Below are positions 1-5,878 of a stretch of DNA of 6,075 bases, in pieces. The position numbers and the translations under genes are program-made. The notes beneath the pieces were generated by a model. It saw nothing but the letters and a program-made list of their open reading frames with translations, made no database searches and was not told the origin of the DNA. This DNA is from CAYXUW01 sp964468375 (lineage in GTDB: Bacteria; Planctomycetota; Phycisphaerae; Sedimentisphaerales; Anaerobacaceae): NCBI GenBank assembly GCA_964468375.1, contig CAYXUW010000120.1, positions 1 to 6,075 of the forward strand, read 5' to 3'. Each line of letters starts with the position of its first letter. The first letter of the stretch is position 1.

Positions 1-55
1 CGAGAACCGACCTTAATGTAACGGCGAATATCAGTGTAACAGCCAACTTTGCGAT
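1..55 (+). repeat. Intragenic direct repeat A, copy 1 (cut by window edge)
   Basis: These 55 bases are identical to 214-268, a period of 213 bp or exactly 71 codons. They encode the end of an InlB-B-type repeat (R-T-D-L-N-V-T-A-N-I-S-V-T-A-N-F-A). Identity stops right after the F-A codons. The copy may extend beyond the left edge. Confidence 0.95.
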
Positions 56-1430
56 AGATACGTTTACACTGGAATACTCGGCCGGGACAGGCGGGAGTAT
101 AGATGGTGAAACCTCACAGGTAGTCAATTACGGTGAAGATGGTAATACCGTTACTGCTGTTCCGGGTACGGGCTATCACTTCGTCAACTGGTCAGACGAT
201 TCCAACGAGAACCCGAGAACCGACCTTAATGTAACGGCGAATATCAGTGTAACAGCCAACTTTGCGATTAACCAGTATACCGTTACTGCTTCAGCAGGCG
301 CCAACGGCGGTATCATTCCTGCAGGCGCTACAACAGTAGACTACGGAGGCTATCTGATGTTCACAGCTGATCCTAATACGGGCTATGAGGTTGATGAGTG
401 GGCTGTCGACGGCAACAGTGTGCAGACAGGCGGTACCAACTACACACTGACTGATATTACATCTGACCATACCGTTAATGTAACCTTCGAACAGATTATC
501 TTATCGATTTCGGGCTATGTAGTTGAGCTTGACGGCAACACGCCGGTCGAAGGCGCATTGATAGATGCCAATGACGTTAACACCTTGACCGATGTCAACG
601 GCTTCTACGAGCTGTCGGTCAATTACGGCTGGTCGGGTGAGGTTATTCCGTATAAGGAAGGATACATCTTTGACCCGAACAGCGACATATATACTAACGT
701 CACGGAGGACTATAACGATATGGACTATATAGCAACCTTGATGACGTTTAAGATTTCGGGCTTTGTTCTCGAGTCCGACTATATTACACCTATAGAAGAT
801 GTCAATGTATCCGCTCAAAACGGCGGCGGTTCCTGGACAAACAGATACGGCGGCGGTCAGGATACTACGGATTCGAACGGCTTATATGAGATTGTGGTGG
901 ATTACAACTTCTCTGGCGATGTAACACCGGCTAAAGAGGCTTATGTCTTTGAACCTAACAGTATAAGTTATACAGACGTCAAGGAGGACTGGACAGATCA
1001 GGATTACACCGGTGATCTTCTGACTTACCGAGTCGTCGGCTACATAACGAATGAATGTAACGTTCCTATAGGAGGAGTATTGGTGATTGCCGACAACGGC
1101 GGCGGTCAGGATACTACGGATTCGAACGGCTTATATGAGGTATGGGTTGATAGTTTCTGGTCGGGGACTGTAACACCGAGCAAGCAGTATTACACGTTCG
1201 AGCCGAACTATATGAGTTACTTTAATGTTTTGGAGGATATAGTCGACCAGGATTACGCTGCGTATAACATCTATGACCTTGACTGTGACGGCGAAATCGG
1301 CTTTGGTGATATCGGAGTAATGAGTGATAACTGGCTGCTGACTGGTCCTGATGTTCCGGGTGATTTATTCAAGGATGAGGATGATATCGTTAACTTCTTC
1401 GATTTCGCTGAGTTCAGCTTAGTCTGGTAA
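1..1430 (+). CDS. Repetitive secreted protein: InlB-B-type repeats, regulatory-like beta repeats, dockerin-like C-terminus (5' partial)
   Basis: The frame is open from the left edge (first full codon at 3) to TAA at 1428-1430, so the N-terminus and any signal peptide lie outside; 475 residues are visible. Residues 1-17 end one InlB-B-type repeat; complete units follow at about 20-88 and 92-164, with the family's G-G-x-I, G-x-G-Y-x-F-x-x-W and V-T-A-N-F motifs. Three beta-sandwich units resembling carboxypeptidase-regulatory-like domains follow at about 169-249, 251-342 and 344-420, each with I-S-G-Y/F, D-x-N-G-x-Y-E, W/F-S-G and a ...D-Y end. The tail (422-475) is dockerin-like: a good Ca loop D-L-D-C-D-G-E-I-G-F-G-D, then a degenerate second loop ending N-F-F-D-F-A-E-F. 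Such proteins are usually exported and act at the cell surface or outside; no catalytic domain is visible here. The ATG at 357 is internal. Two stretches are repeated with identical DNA, suggesting recent internal duplication or gene conversion. The precise function is unknown. Confidence 0.85.
   Translation, partial: RTDLNVTANISVTANFAIDTFTLEYSAGTGGSIDGETSQVVNYGEDGNTVTAVPGTGYHFVNWSDDSNENPRTDLNVTANISVTANFAINQYTVTASAGANGGIIPAGATTVDYGGYLMFTADPNTGYEVDEWAVDGNSVQTGGTNYTLTDITSDHTVNVTFEQIILSISGYVVELDGNTPVEGALIDANDVNTLTDVNGFYELSVNYGWSGEVIPYKEGYIFDPNSDIYTNVTEDYNDMDYIATLMTFKISGFVLESDYITPIEDVNVSAQNGGGSWTNRYGGGQDTTDSNGLYEIVVDYNFSGDVTPAKEAYVFEPNSISYTDVKEDWTDQDYTGDLLTYRVVGYITNECNVPIGGVLVIADNGGGQDTTDSNGLYEVWVDSFWSGTVTPSKQYYTFEPNYMSYFNVLEDIVDQDYAAYNIYDLDCDGEIGFGDIGVMSDNWLLTGPDVPGDLFKDEDDIVNFFDFAEFSLVW
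214..268 (+). repeat. Intragenic direct repeat A, copy 2
   Basis: This is the second exact copy of the 55-bp block at 1-55, at the end of the next InlB-B-type unit. The third unit (276-494) has only protein-level similarity, so these two copies are the younger or more recently homogenised pair. Confidence 0.95.
847..890 (+). repeat. Intragenic direct repeat B, copy 1
   Basis: These 44 bases are identical to 1096-1139 (offset 249 bp, 83 codons), in the second and third beta-sandwich units. They encode G-G-G-Q-D-T-T-D-S-N-G-L-Y-E. Flanking sequence is much more diverged. This copy is preceded by another acggcggcggt at 820-830, giving the second unit a 9-residue extra loop. Confidence 0.95.
1096..1139 (+). 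repeat. Intragenic direct repeat B, copy 2
   Basis: This is the exact 44-bp partner of 847-890, in the third beta-sandwich unit. The first unit (507-749) carries the equivalent loop (T-L-T-D-V-N-G-F-Y-E) with different DNA, so the identity is specific to units two and three. Confidence 0.95.
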
Positions 1431-1459
1431 AACGGCCTAAAATTAGAACCGGATAAACG

Positions 1460-1500
1460 AAAAAACCGCTTGCAGGTCTTTTCTGCAAGCGGTTTTCTTT
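1460..1500. terminator. Bidirectional intrinsic terminator between convergent genes
   Basis: A perfect 14-bp stem pairs 1462-1475 with 1483-1496 around a 7-nt loop. On the + strand the stem ends in TTTT and continues c-TTTT-g. On the - strand it ends in six T (A1460-A1465 on +). It lies 29 nt after the stop of the surface protein gene and 20 nt beyond the stop of the Tes-like gene, so one hairpin can end both transcripts. Confidence 0.9.
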
Positions 1501-1520
1501 TGTCTTTTCAGAAGCAAAAG

Positions 1521-3203
1521 CTACCGTATCGCTGGAGAGTCCATATGCTGATGCTTTACGCTATCTTTGTGCTGAAGCGTTTTAATTTCGGTTTTTAGGT
1601 TTTGAGTTCTTTTTGCGTACTGTTCCGTACTTACCGCGAATTGTTTTTCCACTCTGTTGCGGTGACACGGGCCGCTGTTATAGCTGCAGAACGGATAAAT
1701 CCGTCCGTCCGCTGCGGCATAGTGAACCACACACCTGTTAACGCGGTCGATTTGATAGTTATACACATCTTGGAAATGCATACTGGCCATCAAAAGTATT
1801 TTATACCGCCTCGAAGAAGATGCTCTGACGCGGTCTTCATTACTGGCGAAACGGTCGCTGAAATCGGCAAAATCCATCATAAAGTCCAGAAAATCCTTGA
1901 ATGACCATTCCTCGGGACCTTTCTGCTGCTCATAGCAGGATTCCAGGCCGTGAAGTCTCTTTGCGATGCTGAGCTTGCGAAACATCCTCTGCGTTTTGAG
2001 TTTATCGACGGTTGAGGCAATTCTTTCCATTAGTGTATCAACATCAACAAAAGCTGGTATCGGAAACACTTTTTCTTTGACGGCATCAACTATCAAATAC
2101 GTAGCGACGCCGCAATTGGGATTACAGCCAATTGTCATATGTCTTTCGCTCCGAACCAGTTCCAGCAAGCGGGTGAAGGGGTCTGCAAAACCAAATGGAT
2201 ACCAGTCCCGATACATATCCACCAATCCAGTTTGCTCTTCTATTTCCCTTGCTAAATCTGTTATTGTGAATCGCTGAGCGAATCGCTGCTGATAATCTAT
2301 CCTTCCCGTAAAAGATACCGGCTGCCAGCTAATGCCGATTATCTTGTCGATATTTTTAATCGCAAACCTAATAATCTCGCCTATCTGGTCGTCATTTACT
2401 CCTTTAACGATGGTGGGAACCAATACCGTTCGCACCGAAGCTCGATAAAGATTGTCAATCGCCTTAAGCTTGGTATCAAGCAGAGCCCGCCCTCGGGTTT
2501 TCATATAAACCTTATCGTCAAGCCCGTCGAATTGAAGATATGCCACATTGAGACCGGCTTCGCTTGCTTGAACGGCAAAGTCAGCGTCTCGGGCGAATCT
2601 GATACCGTTGGTCGCAACCTGCACTTGAGTAATTTCTCGTTTTTTTGCCTCCTCCAATGCTTCAAGAAATTGCGGATGAATTGTCGGCTCGCCGCCGGTA
2701 AATTGAAAACAAATCGGCTTGGCTGCATCAACCGAACACGCAGTGTCAATCATTTTGCTTACCTGCTCTATACTTAGTTCAACAACTTCGCCTCGCTTGT
2801 TGGCATTGGCAAAGCAAAACGGACAATTCAAATTGCACCGGTTAGTCAAATCGACGTTTATCATCATTGGCAAGCTGAGGTGCTCGCTGCAAACTCCGCA
2901 TCCGTTCGGACAGGCCGACTGCTTGCCGCCTATCGGATTGCCCACACGCCTTCGCTGTGAAAAATCGCGCGATATTATTAAGTTGTAAAACTTCGCATCT
3001 GTGCTGATGAGCTCTCGGTACTGTCCGTGCACCGGACAGCGCTTATCCATAAAGACCATGCCGTCGTCATCGTCAATCTTAGCATCTATAACCGCCAGAC
3101 ACTCCGGACATAACGATTTCGTCATTATGGGCAGATAGCTTGCCTTGTTGTAGGTTGTAGTTTTTTCCGCAGCGTTTCTCGAGACTGCACTAATACTATT
3201 CAT
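1521..3203 (-). CDS. Radical SAM protein of the tetraether lipid synthase (Tes / MJ0619) family
   Basis: This is a 560-residue radical SAM enzyme that resembles archaeal Tes (about 500 aa) over nearly its whole length. Visible metal motifs: N-terminal C32-P-E-C35 with C56-P-x-H59 (rubredoxin-like); C98-P-N-G-C-G-V-C105; the radical SAM triad C123-x3-C127-x2-C130 with G-G-E-P at 170-173; G-C360-N-P-N-C364-G; and C-terminal C491 ... Y-P-F-C506-S-Y-N ... C513-H-R-N-R-V-E. From published work, Tes has three [4Fe-4S] clusters and one rubredoxin-like iron, and joins two lipid chains by a C-C bond between terminal methyl groups to make membrane-spanning lipids. MJ0619 had earlier been linked to pterin methylation. 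The substrate here is inferred only and may be a bacterial lipid. I chose ATG at 3203 because GGGAGAG lies 6 nt upstream; a TTG at 3218 would add 5 residues but uses up that site. About 35 polar residues follow the conserved core. It is transcribed alone, divergently from polX. Family confidence is high, exact activity moderate. Confidence 0.88.
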   Translation of the reverse strand: MNSISAVSRNAAEKTTTYNKASYLPIMTKSLCPECLAVIDAKIDDDDGMVFMDKRCPVHGQYRELISTDAKFYNLIISRDFSQRRRVGNPIGGKQSACPNGCGVCSEHLSLPMMINVDLTNRCNLNCPFCFANANKRGEVVELSIEQVSKMIDTACSVDAAKPICFQFTGGEPTIHPQFLEALEEAKKREITQVQVATNGIRFARDADFAVQASEAGLNVAYLQFDGLDDKVYMKTRGRALLDTKLKAIDNLYRASVRTVLVPTIVKGVNDDQIGEIIRFAIKNIDKIIGISWQPVSFTGRIDYQQRFAQRFTITDLAREIEEQTGLVDMYRDWYPFGFADPFTRLLELVRSERHMTIGCNPNCGVATYLIVDAVKEKVFPIPAFVDVDTLMERIASTVDKLKTQRMFRKLSIAKRLHGLESCYEQQKGPEEWSFKDFLDFMMDFADFSDRFASNEDRVRASSSRRYKILLMASMHFQDVYNYQIDRVNRCVVHYAAADGRIYPFCSYNSGPCHRNRVEKQFAVSTEQYAKRTQNLKTEIKTLQHKDSVKHQHMDSPAIR

Positions 3204-3204
3204 C

Positions 3205-3240
3205 TTAATCTCTCCCAAATTTCTCTTCCGATACGCTCAT
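3205..3240 (-). CDS. Possible 11-codon upstream ORF before the Tes-like gene
   Basis: On the minus strand ATG at 3240 opens a frame encoding MSVSEEKFGRD and ending in TAA (3207-3205), one nucleotide before the Tes-like ATG at 3203. It contains the downstream gene's Shine-Dalgarno. It has no Shine-Dalgarno of its own, but the predicted transcription start falls at about 3240-3238, so the ATG could be at the very 5' end of the mRNA. This geometry could give translational coupling. It may be chance: if transcription starts 1-2 nt further on, the ATG is lost. Confidence 0.25.
   Translation of the reverse strand: MSVSEEKFGRD
3210..3216 (-). promoter_or_regulatory. Ribosome binding site fixing the Tes-like start
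   Basis: GGGAGAG on the minus strand lies 6 nt before ATG 3203. This supports the ATG over the in-frame TTG at 3218, whose own codon abuts this purine tract and which has no comparable upstream site. Confidence 0.75.
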
Positions 3241-3244
3241 GCCA

Positions 3245-3273
3245 AGTTTACTTTCTTTGATTTTATTTGACAA
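3245..3273 (-). promoter_or_regulatory. Sigma70-type promoter for the Tes-like gene
   Basis: The minus strand has TTGTCA (3273-3268, five of six to TTGACA), a 17-nt spacer and TAAACT (3250-3245, four of six to TATAAT). The expected start is about 3240-3238, giving a leader of about 36 nt before ATG 3203. Spacing is ideal, and I saw no better candidate in the intergenic region. Confidence 0.55.
3255..3265 (+). repeat. 11-bp repeat shared by the divergent promoters, copy 1
   Basis: CTTTGATTTTA here is repeated exactly at 3400-3410. This copy lies within the spacer of the Tes-like promoter. It is AT-rich, so chance is possible, but the position in both promoters suggests a possible protein-binding site. 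Confidence 0.4.
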
Positions 3274-3399
3274 GTCCAATTTCTGAATTTTGAGGTGTAA
3301 AACAATACTCAACCTAACATCTCATACGAGGCGGTAAAATGGGGAAATTGCTTAATCATATATACGCTAGATAACTCAATCTTTCAGCCAAAATTATCG

Positions 3400-3410
3400 C
3401 TTTGATTTTA
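3400..3410 (+). repeat. 11-bp repeat shared by the divergent promoters, copy 2
   Basis: This second exact CTTTGATTTTA overlaps the candidate -35 of polX (TTGATT, 3402-3407). Spacing to copy 1 is 145 bp. Confidence 0.4.
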
Positions 3411-3428
3411 CTACCCCGCAGATATAAT
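3402..3428 (+). promoter_or_regulatory. Promoter of polX, probably giving a leaderless mRNA
   Basis: A perfect -10 TATAAT (3423-3428) is preceded at 15 nt by TTGATT (3402-3407, four of six). Only 8 nt separate the -10 from the ATG at 3437, so the expected start is at or within 2 nt of the ATG. No Shine-Dalgarno is present. Both facts point to leaderless initiation. Confidence 0.6.
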
Positions 3429-3436
3429 CAAGCCCT

Positions 3437-5164
3437 ATGAAAAATGCCGCTCTTAGCGAACTTTTCGACCAGATGGTCGATATTATGGAAATTCTCGGTG
3501 AGGACCGCTTTCGCATAAACTCTTACCGCAAAGTAGGCCGCATCATCGGTGAGATGCCCACTGACGTAGAAACGCTTCTGGACAGCGGTAAATTAGCGAA
3601 AACACCTGGCATCGGAAAATCAAGTCTCGCCAAGATTGAGGAGTTTGTAAAAACCGGCAAAATAACCGCTCATAAACAGCTGCTAAAAAAAATCCCGCCG
3701 AAACTGCTGGAACTGCTTAATATACCCGGTATGGGGCCTAAAGGTGTAAAAGCAGTTTATGAAAAGCTGAAAGTTAAATCCATTGCCGACTTGAAAAAAG
3801 CGATTAAGTCCGGCTCCTTAGCCGAGCTGCCCGGCTTCGGTGATAAAAAAGCTTCTGTAATTGCGAGAGGGATTGAATTTCTCGAAAAATCAACCGGCAG
3901 AATCCGCCTTGACCAGGCCGTCGGAGCCGCCGGTATTGTTACAGGATTTCTTAAGAAGCTTCCGGGTGTTGAGAAGATTGAAACTGCCGGCTCGTTGCGC
4001 CGGCGTGTGGAAACCATCGGCGATGTTGATATACTTGTCGCTGCTAAGAAGGGTAAAAAAATAATAGATGCTTTTACTAAAGCCAGTTTTGTGCAGGAGG
4101 TCATTGCTGCGGGGCCTACAAAGGGTTCTGCGATTATTCAAACAGAGACCACGCCTGTCCACGTTGACGTGAGGGTGGTTTCGAAAGAGAGTTTCGGTGC
4201 TGCGCTACAGTATTTCACCGGCTCGAAGCAGCATAACGTGCGATTAAGAGAAATAGCCGTAAAGGCGAAATCGAAATTAAACGAGTATGGGCTGTTCAAA
4301 GCTGATAAAAGAATCGCAGGAGCCACTGAGAGAGAGATTTATAAGAAGCTCGGCCTGGATTTTATCGACCCGTTATTACGCGAAGACCGAGGCGAAATTG
4401 AAGCGGCAAAAACGCACAAACTGCCCAAGCTGATTGATTTCAAGGACATAAAAGGAGATTTGCACGTTCACACAAATGCCTCTGACGGTGATTGCAGCAT
4501 ATCTGAAATGGCATCGGCGGCGAAGAAAATGGGTTACAAGTATATTTGCATCACCGACCACTCAAAGTCATCCGCAATCGCAAATGGCTTATCGGCTAGG
4601 CAGTTAGCTAATCAAATCAAACAAATCAGCAAGCTGAATGAAAAGATAAAAGGCATAACCATATTTGCCGGCACGGAAGTGGATATTCTCGCCGACGGCT
4701 CTCTGGATTTTGACGATAAGCTGCTTGCCGAGCTTGATTTCGTAATCGCCTCGATACATTCGGGTATGGCAAGCTCTCGCGAAAAGGTAACCGCACGCAC
4801 GCTGAAGGCGATGGACAATCCGTATGTTAATTGTATTGCTCATCCTACTGGCCGACTTATCAGCCAGCGAGAGCCGATGGATATCGATATGGCCGCTGTG
4901 ATTAAACACGCCGCCGAGACGCATACTGCGCTTGAGATTAACGCAAATCCCTGGCGATTGGACCTTAAGGATGTTCACTGTAAAATGGCGATCGAGCAGG
5001 GCGTTAAGCTGGCTATTGGAACCGATGCTCACAGCACCGTCGGTTTTGGCTTGATAGATTATGGCGTAACAACTGCTGCGCGGGGGTGGGTGACAAAAGG
5101 CGATGTTTTAAACACGCTGTCGGCGGCTAAAATCAAAAGCTGGGTAAAAGCGAGACGGCCGTGA
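3437..5164 (+). CDS. polX: DNA polymerase/3'-5' exonuclease PolX (family X polymerase with PHP domain)
   Basis: This 575-residue protein matches bacterial PolX in length and layout (B. subtilis PolX is about 570 aa), a cytoplasmic gap-filling repair polymerase. Residues 1-155 form the DNA-binding 8-kDa/HhH region with hairpins P-G-I-G-K (57-61), P-G-M-G-P (97-101) and P-G-F-G-D (132-136). The nucleotidyltransferase core has G-S-L-R-R-R (185-190), catalytic D196 and D198 in G-D-V-D-I-L-V, and D244 in H-V-D-V-R-V; Y-F-T-G-S is at 259-263. The PHP domain (about 339-575) keeps all nine expected metal ligands: H343, H345, D350, H375, E414, H441, H469, D530 and H532. Family knowledge predicts polymerase activity in base-excision repair plus Mn-dependent 3'-5' exonuclease activity, often with AP-endonuclease or phosphodiesterase activity. 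The start fits the family's N-terminus (M-K-N-A-x-x-x-x-L-F) despite lacking a Shine-Dalgarno. It is divergent from the Tes-like gene; its TGA is 6 nt from a convergent tRNA gene, leaving no room for its own terminator. Confidence 0.97.
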   Translation: MKNAALSELFDQMVDIMEILGEDRFRINSYRKVGRIIGEMPTDVETLLDSGKLAKTPGIGKSSLAKIEEFVKTGKITAHKQLLKKIPPKLLELLNIPGMGPKGVKAVYEKLKVKSIADLKKAIKSGSLAELPGFGDKKASVIARGIEFLEKSTGRIRLDQAVGAAGIVTGFLKKLPGVEKIETAGSLRRRVETIGDVDILVAAKKGKKIIDAFTKASFVQEVIAAGPTKGSAIIQTETTPVHVDVRVVSKESFGAALQYFTGSKQHNVRLREIAVKAKSKLNEYGLFKADKRIAGATEREIYKKLGLDFIDPLLREDRGEIEAAKTHKLPKLIDFKDIKGDLHVHTNASDGDCSISEMASAAKKMGYKYICITDHSKSSAIANGLSARQLANQIKQISKLNEKIKGITIFAGTEVDILADGSLDFDDKLLAELDFVIASIHSGMASSREKVTARTLKAMDNPYVNCIAHPTGRLISQREPMDIDMAAVIKHAAETHTALEINANPWRLDLKDVHCKMAIEQGVKLAIGTDAHSTVGFGLIDYGVTTAARGWVTKGDVLNTLSAAKIKSWVKARRP

Positions 5165-5170
5165 AAGAAA

Positions 5171-5244
5171 TGGGCGATACAGGACTTGAACCTGTGGCCT
5201 CCTGCGTGTAAAGCAGGCGCTCTAGCCAGCTGAGCTAATCGCCC
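5171..5244 (-). tRNA. tRNA-Val (anticodon TAC)
   Basis: The minus strand folds as a full cloverleaf: acceptor GGGCGAT/ATCGCCC, D arm GCTC/GAGC, anticodon stem CCTGC/GCAGG with loop TTTACAC (anticodon TAC at 5210-5208), variable loop AGGCC and T arm ACAGG-TTCAAGT-CCTGT. The discriminator is A (5171). It is 74 nt with no encoded CCA. TTTCTTTC follows the 3' end and may help termination. It reads GUN valine codons, mainly GUA and GUG. Confidence 0.97.
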
Positions 5245-5258
5245 TTTGGTTGACTATA

Positions 5259-5287
5259 AAAATAGCGGTTTTTGGTGCTTGCGTCAA
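5259..5287 (-). promoter_or_regulatory. Promoter of tRNA-Val
   Basis: The minus strand has TTGACG (5287-5282, five of six), a 17-nt spacer and TATTTT (5264-5259, four of six). The predicted start is about 8 nt upstream of the mature tRNA 5' end. Its -35 overlaps the candidate -35 of the divergent nitroreductase gene. Confidence 0.55.
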
Positions 5288-5307
5288 TGTTTTAAAGGTT
5301 TTATATT
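5279..5307 (+). promoter_or_regulatory. Candidate promoter of the nitroreductase-family gene
   Basis: TTGCGT (5279-5284, three or four of six) is followed at 17 nt by TATATT (5302-5307, five of six). The expected leader is about 22 nt, enough for the AGGTGG site at 5326-5331. The -35 is weak and shares 5282-5284 with the tRNA-Val -35, so the two may compete. Confidence 0.4.
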
Positions 5308-5335
5308 TATATAGAAATTAGTAAAAGGTGGTTTT

Positions 5336-5848
5336 ATGGCAGTATTGGAAGTTATACGCAAGCGGTATTCGTGCAGGGCATATTTGGATAAGCCGATAGA
5401 GCAGGAAAAGCTCGACCAAATCTTTGAGGCGGCGAGACTTGCGCCGTCGGCGAAAAATCTGCAGGACTGGCGGTTTGTGGTAGTCAGAGATAAAGAGAAA
5501 AAAGCAAAAGTGGCAGCGTGCACAAATCGGCCGGAAGTGTTTGGACAAGCGGGAGTTATGATAGCGGCGTGCAGTAACAGCGATTACGTTATGACGTGCG
5601 GGCAGGCGGTCGGGCCGATAGATGTTTCGATTGCATTGGAACATATATCCTTGCAGGCAACGGAGTTAGGATTGGCAACGTGCTGGATAGGTTCGTTCGA
5701 TACAAAGAAGGTTAGAAAGATATTGGAGATTCCGCAAAGTATTGCTGTAATTGAACTTATGGCGCTTGGTTATCCGGCTGACGAGGGGAGACAGCCGGGC
5801 AAGGAGCCGATACAAAGAATAATGTGCTATGATAAGTGGAGGTTTTAG
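5336..5848 (+). CDS. Nitroreductase-family FMN-dependent oxidoreductase
   Basis: This 170-residue cytoplasmic flavoenzyme belongs to the nitroreductase superfamily, which transfers electrons from NAD(P)H through FMN to nitro compounds, quinones or other acceptors; its natural substrate cannot be told. Signature motifs are R10-Y-S-C-R-A-Y16 (FMN phosphate side), A-P-S-A-K-N-L-Q-D-W-R-F (36-47, with N41 expected near FMN), the helix I-A-L-E-H-I-S-L-Q-A-T-E-L-G-L (99-113), W117-I-G-S-F, and A-L-G-Y-P (143-147), ending in K-W-R-F. It is at the short end of the family but no motif is missing, so it appears complete. Six cysteines (13, 62, 79, 88, 116, 164) are many for its size but form no metal motif. 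The start is well fixed by AGGTGG (5326-5331) 4 nt before the ATG and by the family N-terminus. No terminator is seen before tRNA-Ala 30 nt downstream, so the two may share a transcript. Confidence 0.93.
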   Translation: MAVLEVIRKRYSCRAYLDKPIEQEKLDQIFEAARLAPSAKNLQDWRFVVVRDKEKKAKVAACTNRPEVFGQAGVMIAACSNSDYVMTCGQAVGPIDVSIALEHISLQATELGLATCWIGSFDTKKVRKILEIPQSIAVIELMALGYPADEGRQPGKEPIQRIMCYDKWRF

Positions 5849-5878
5849 CGGCTTAAGATATTGATTTGTAAAGAGTTA

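Noticed and set aside
501..818. 105-codon open frame on the minus strand within the surface protein gene
   Set aside because: It is a shadow of the repetitive coding frame, has no recognisable domain and no ribosome site, while the + frame has clear repeat domains.
357..1430. ATG at 357 as the start of the first gene
   Set aside because: The same frame is open back to the left edge and upstream codons encode further InlB-B-type units, so 357 is internal.
3204..3218. TTG at 3218 as the start of the Tes-like protein
   Set aside because: It lies directly upstream of and against the GGGAGAG tract that is ideally spaced for ATG 3203, and adds only five non-conserved residues.
3338..3374. Short open frame beginning ATG-GGG-AAA in the intergenic region
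   Set aside because: It has about 11 codons, no Shine-Dalgarno or promoter in place and no relation to either neighbour's start.
4604..5032. 142-codon open frame on the minus strand within polX
   Set aside because: It is opposite conserved PHP motifs of polX, and its translation matches no family I recognise.
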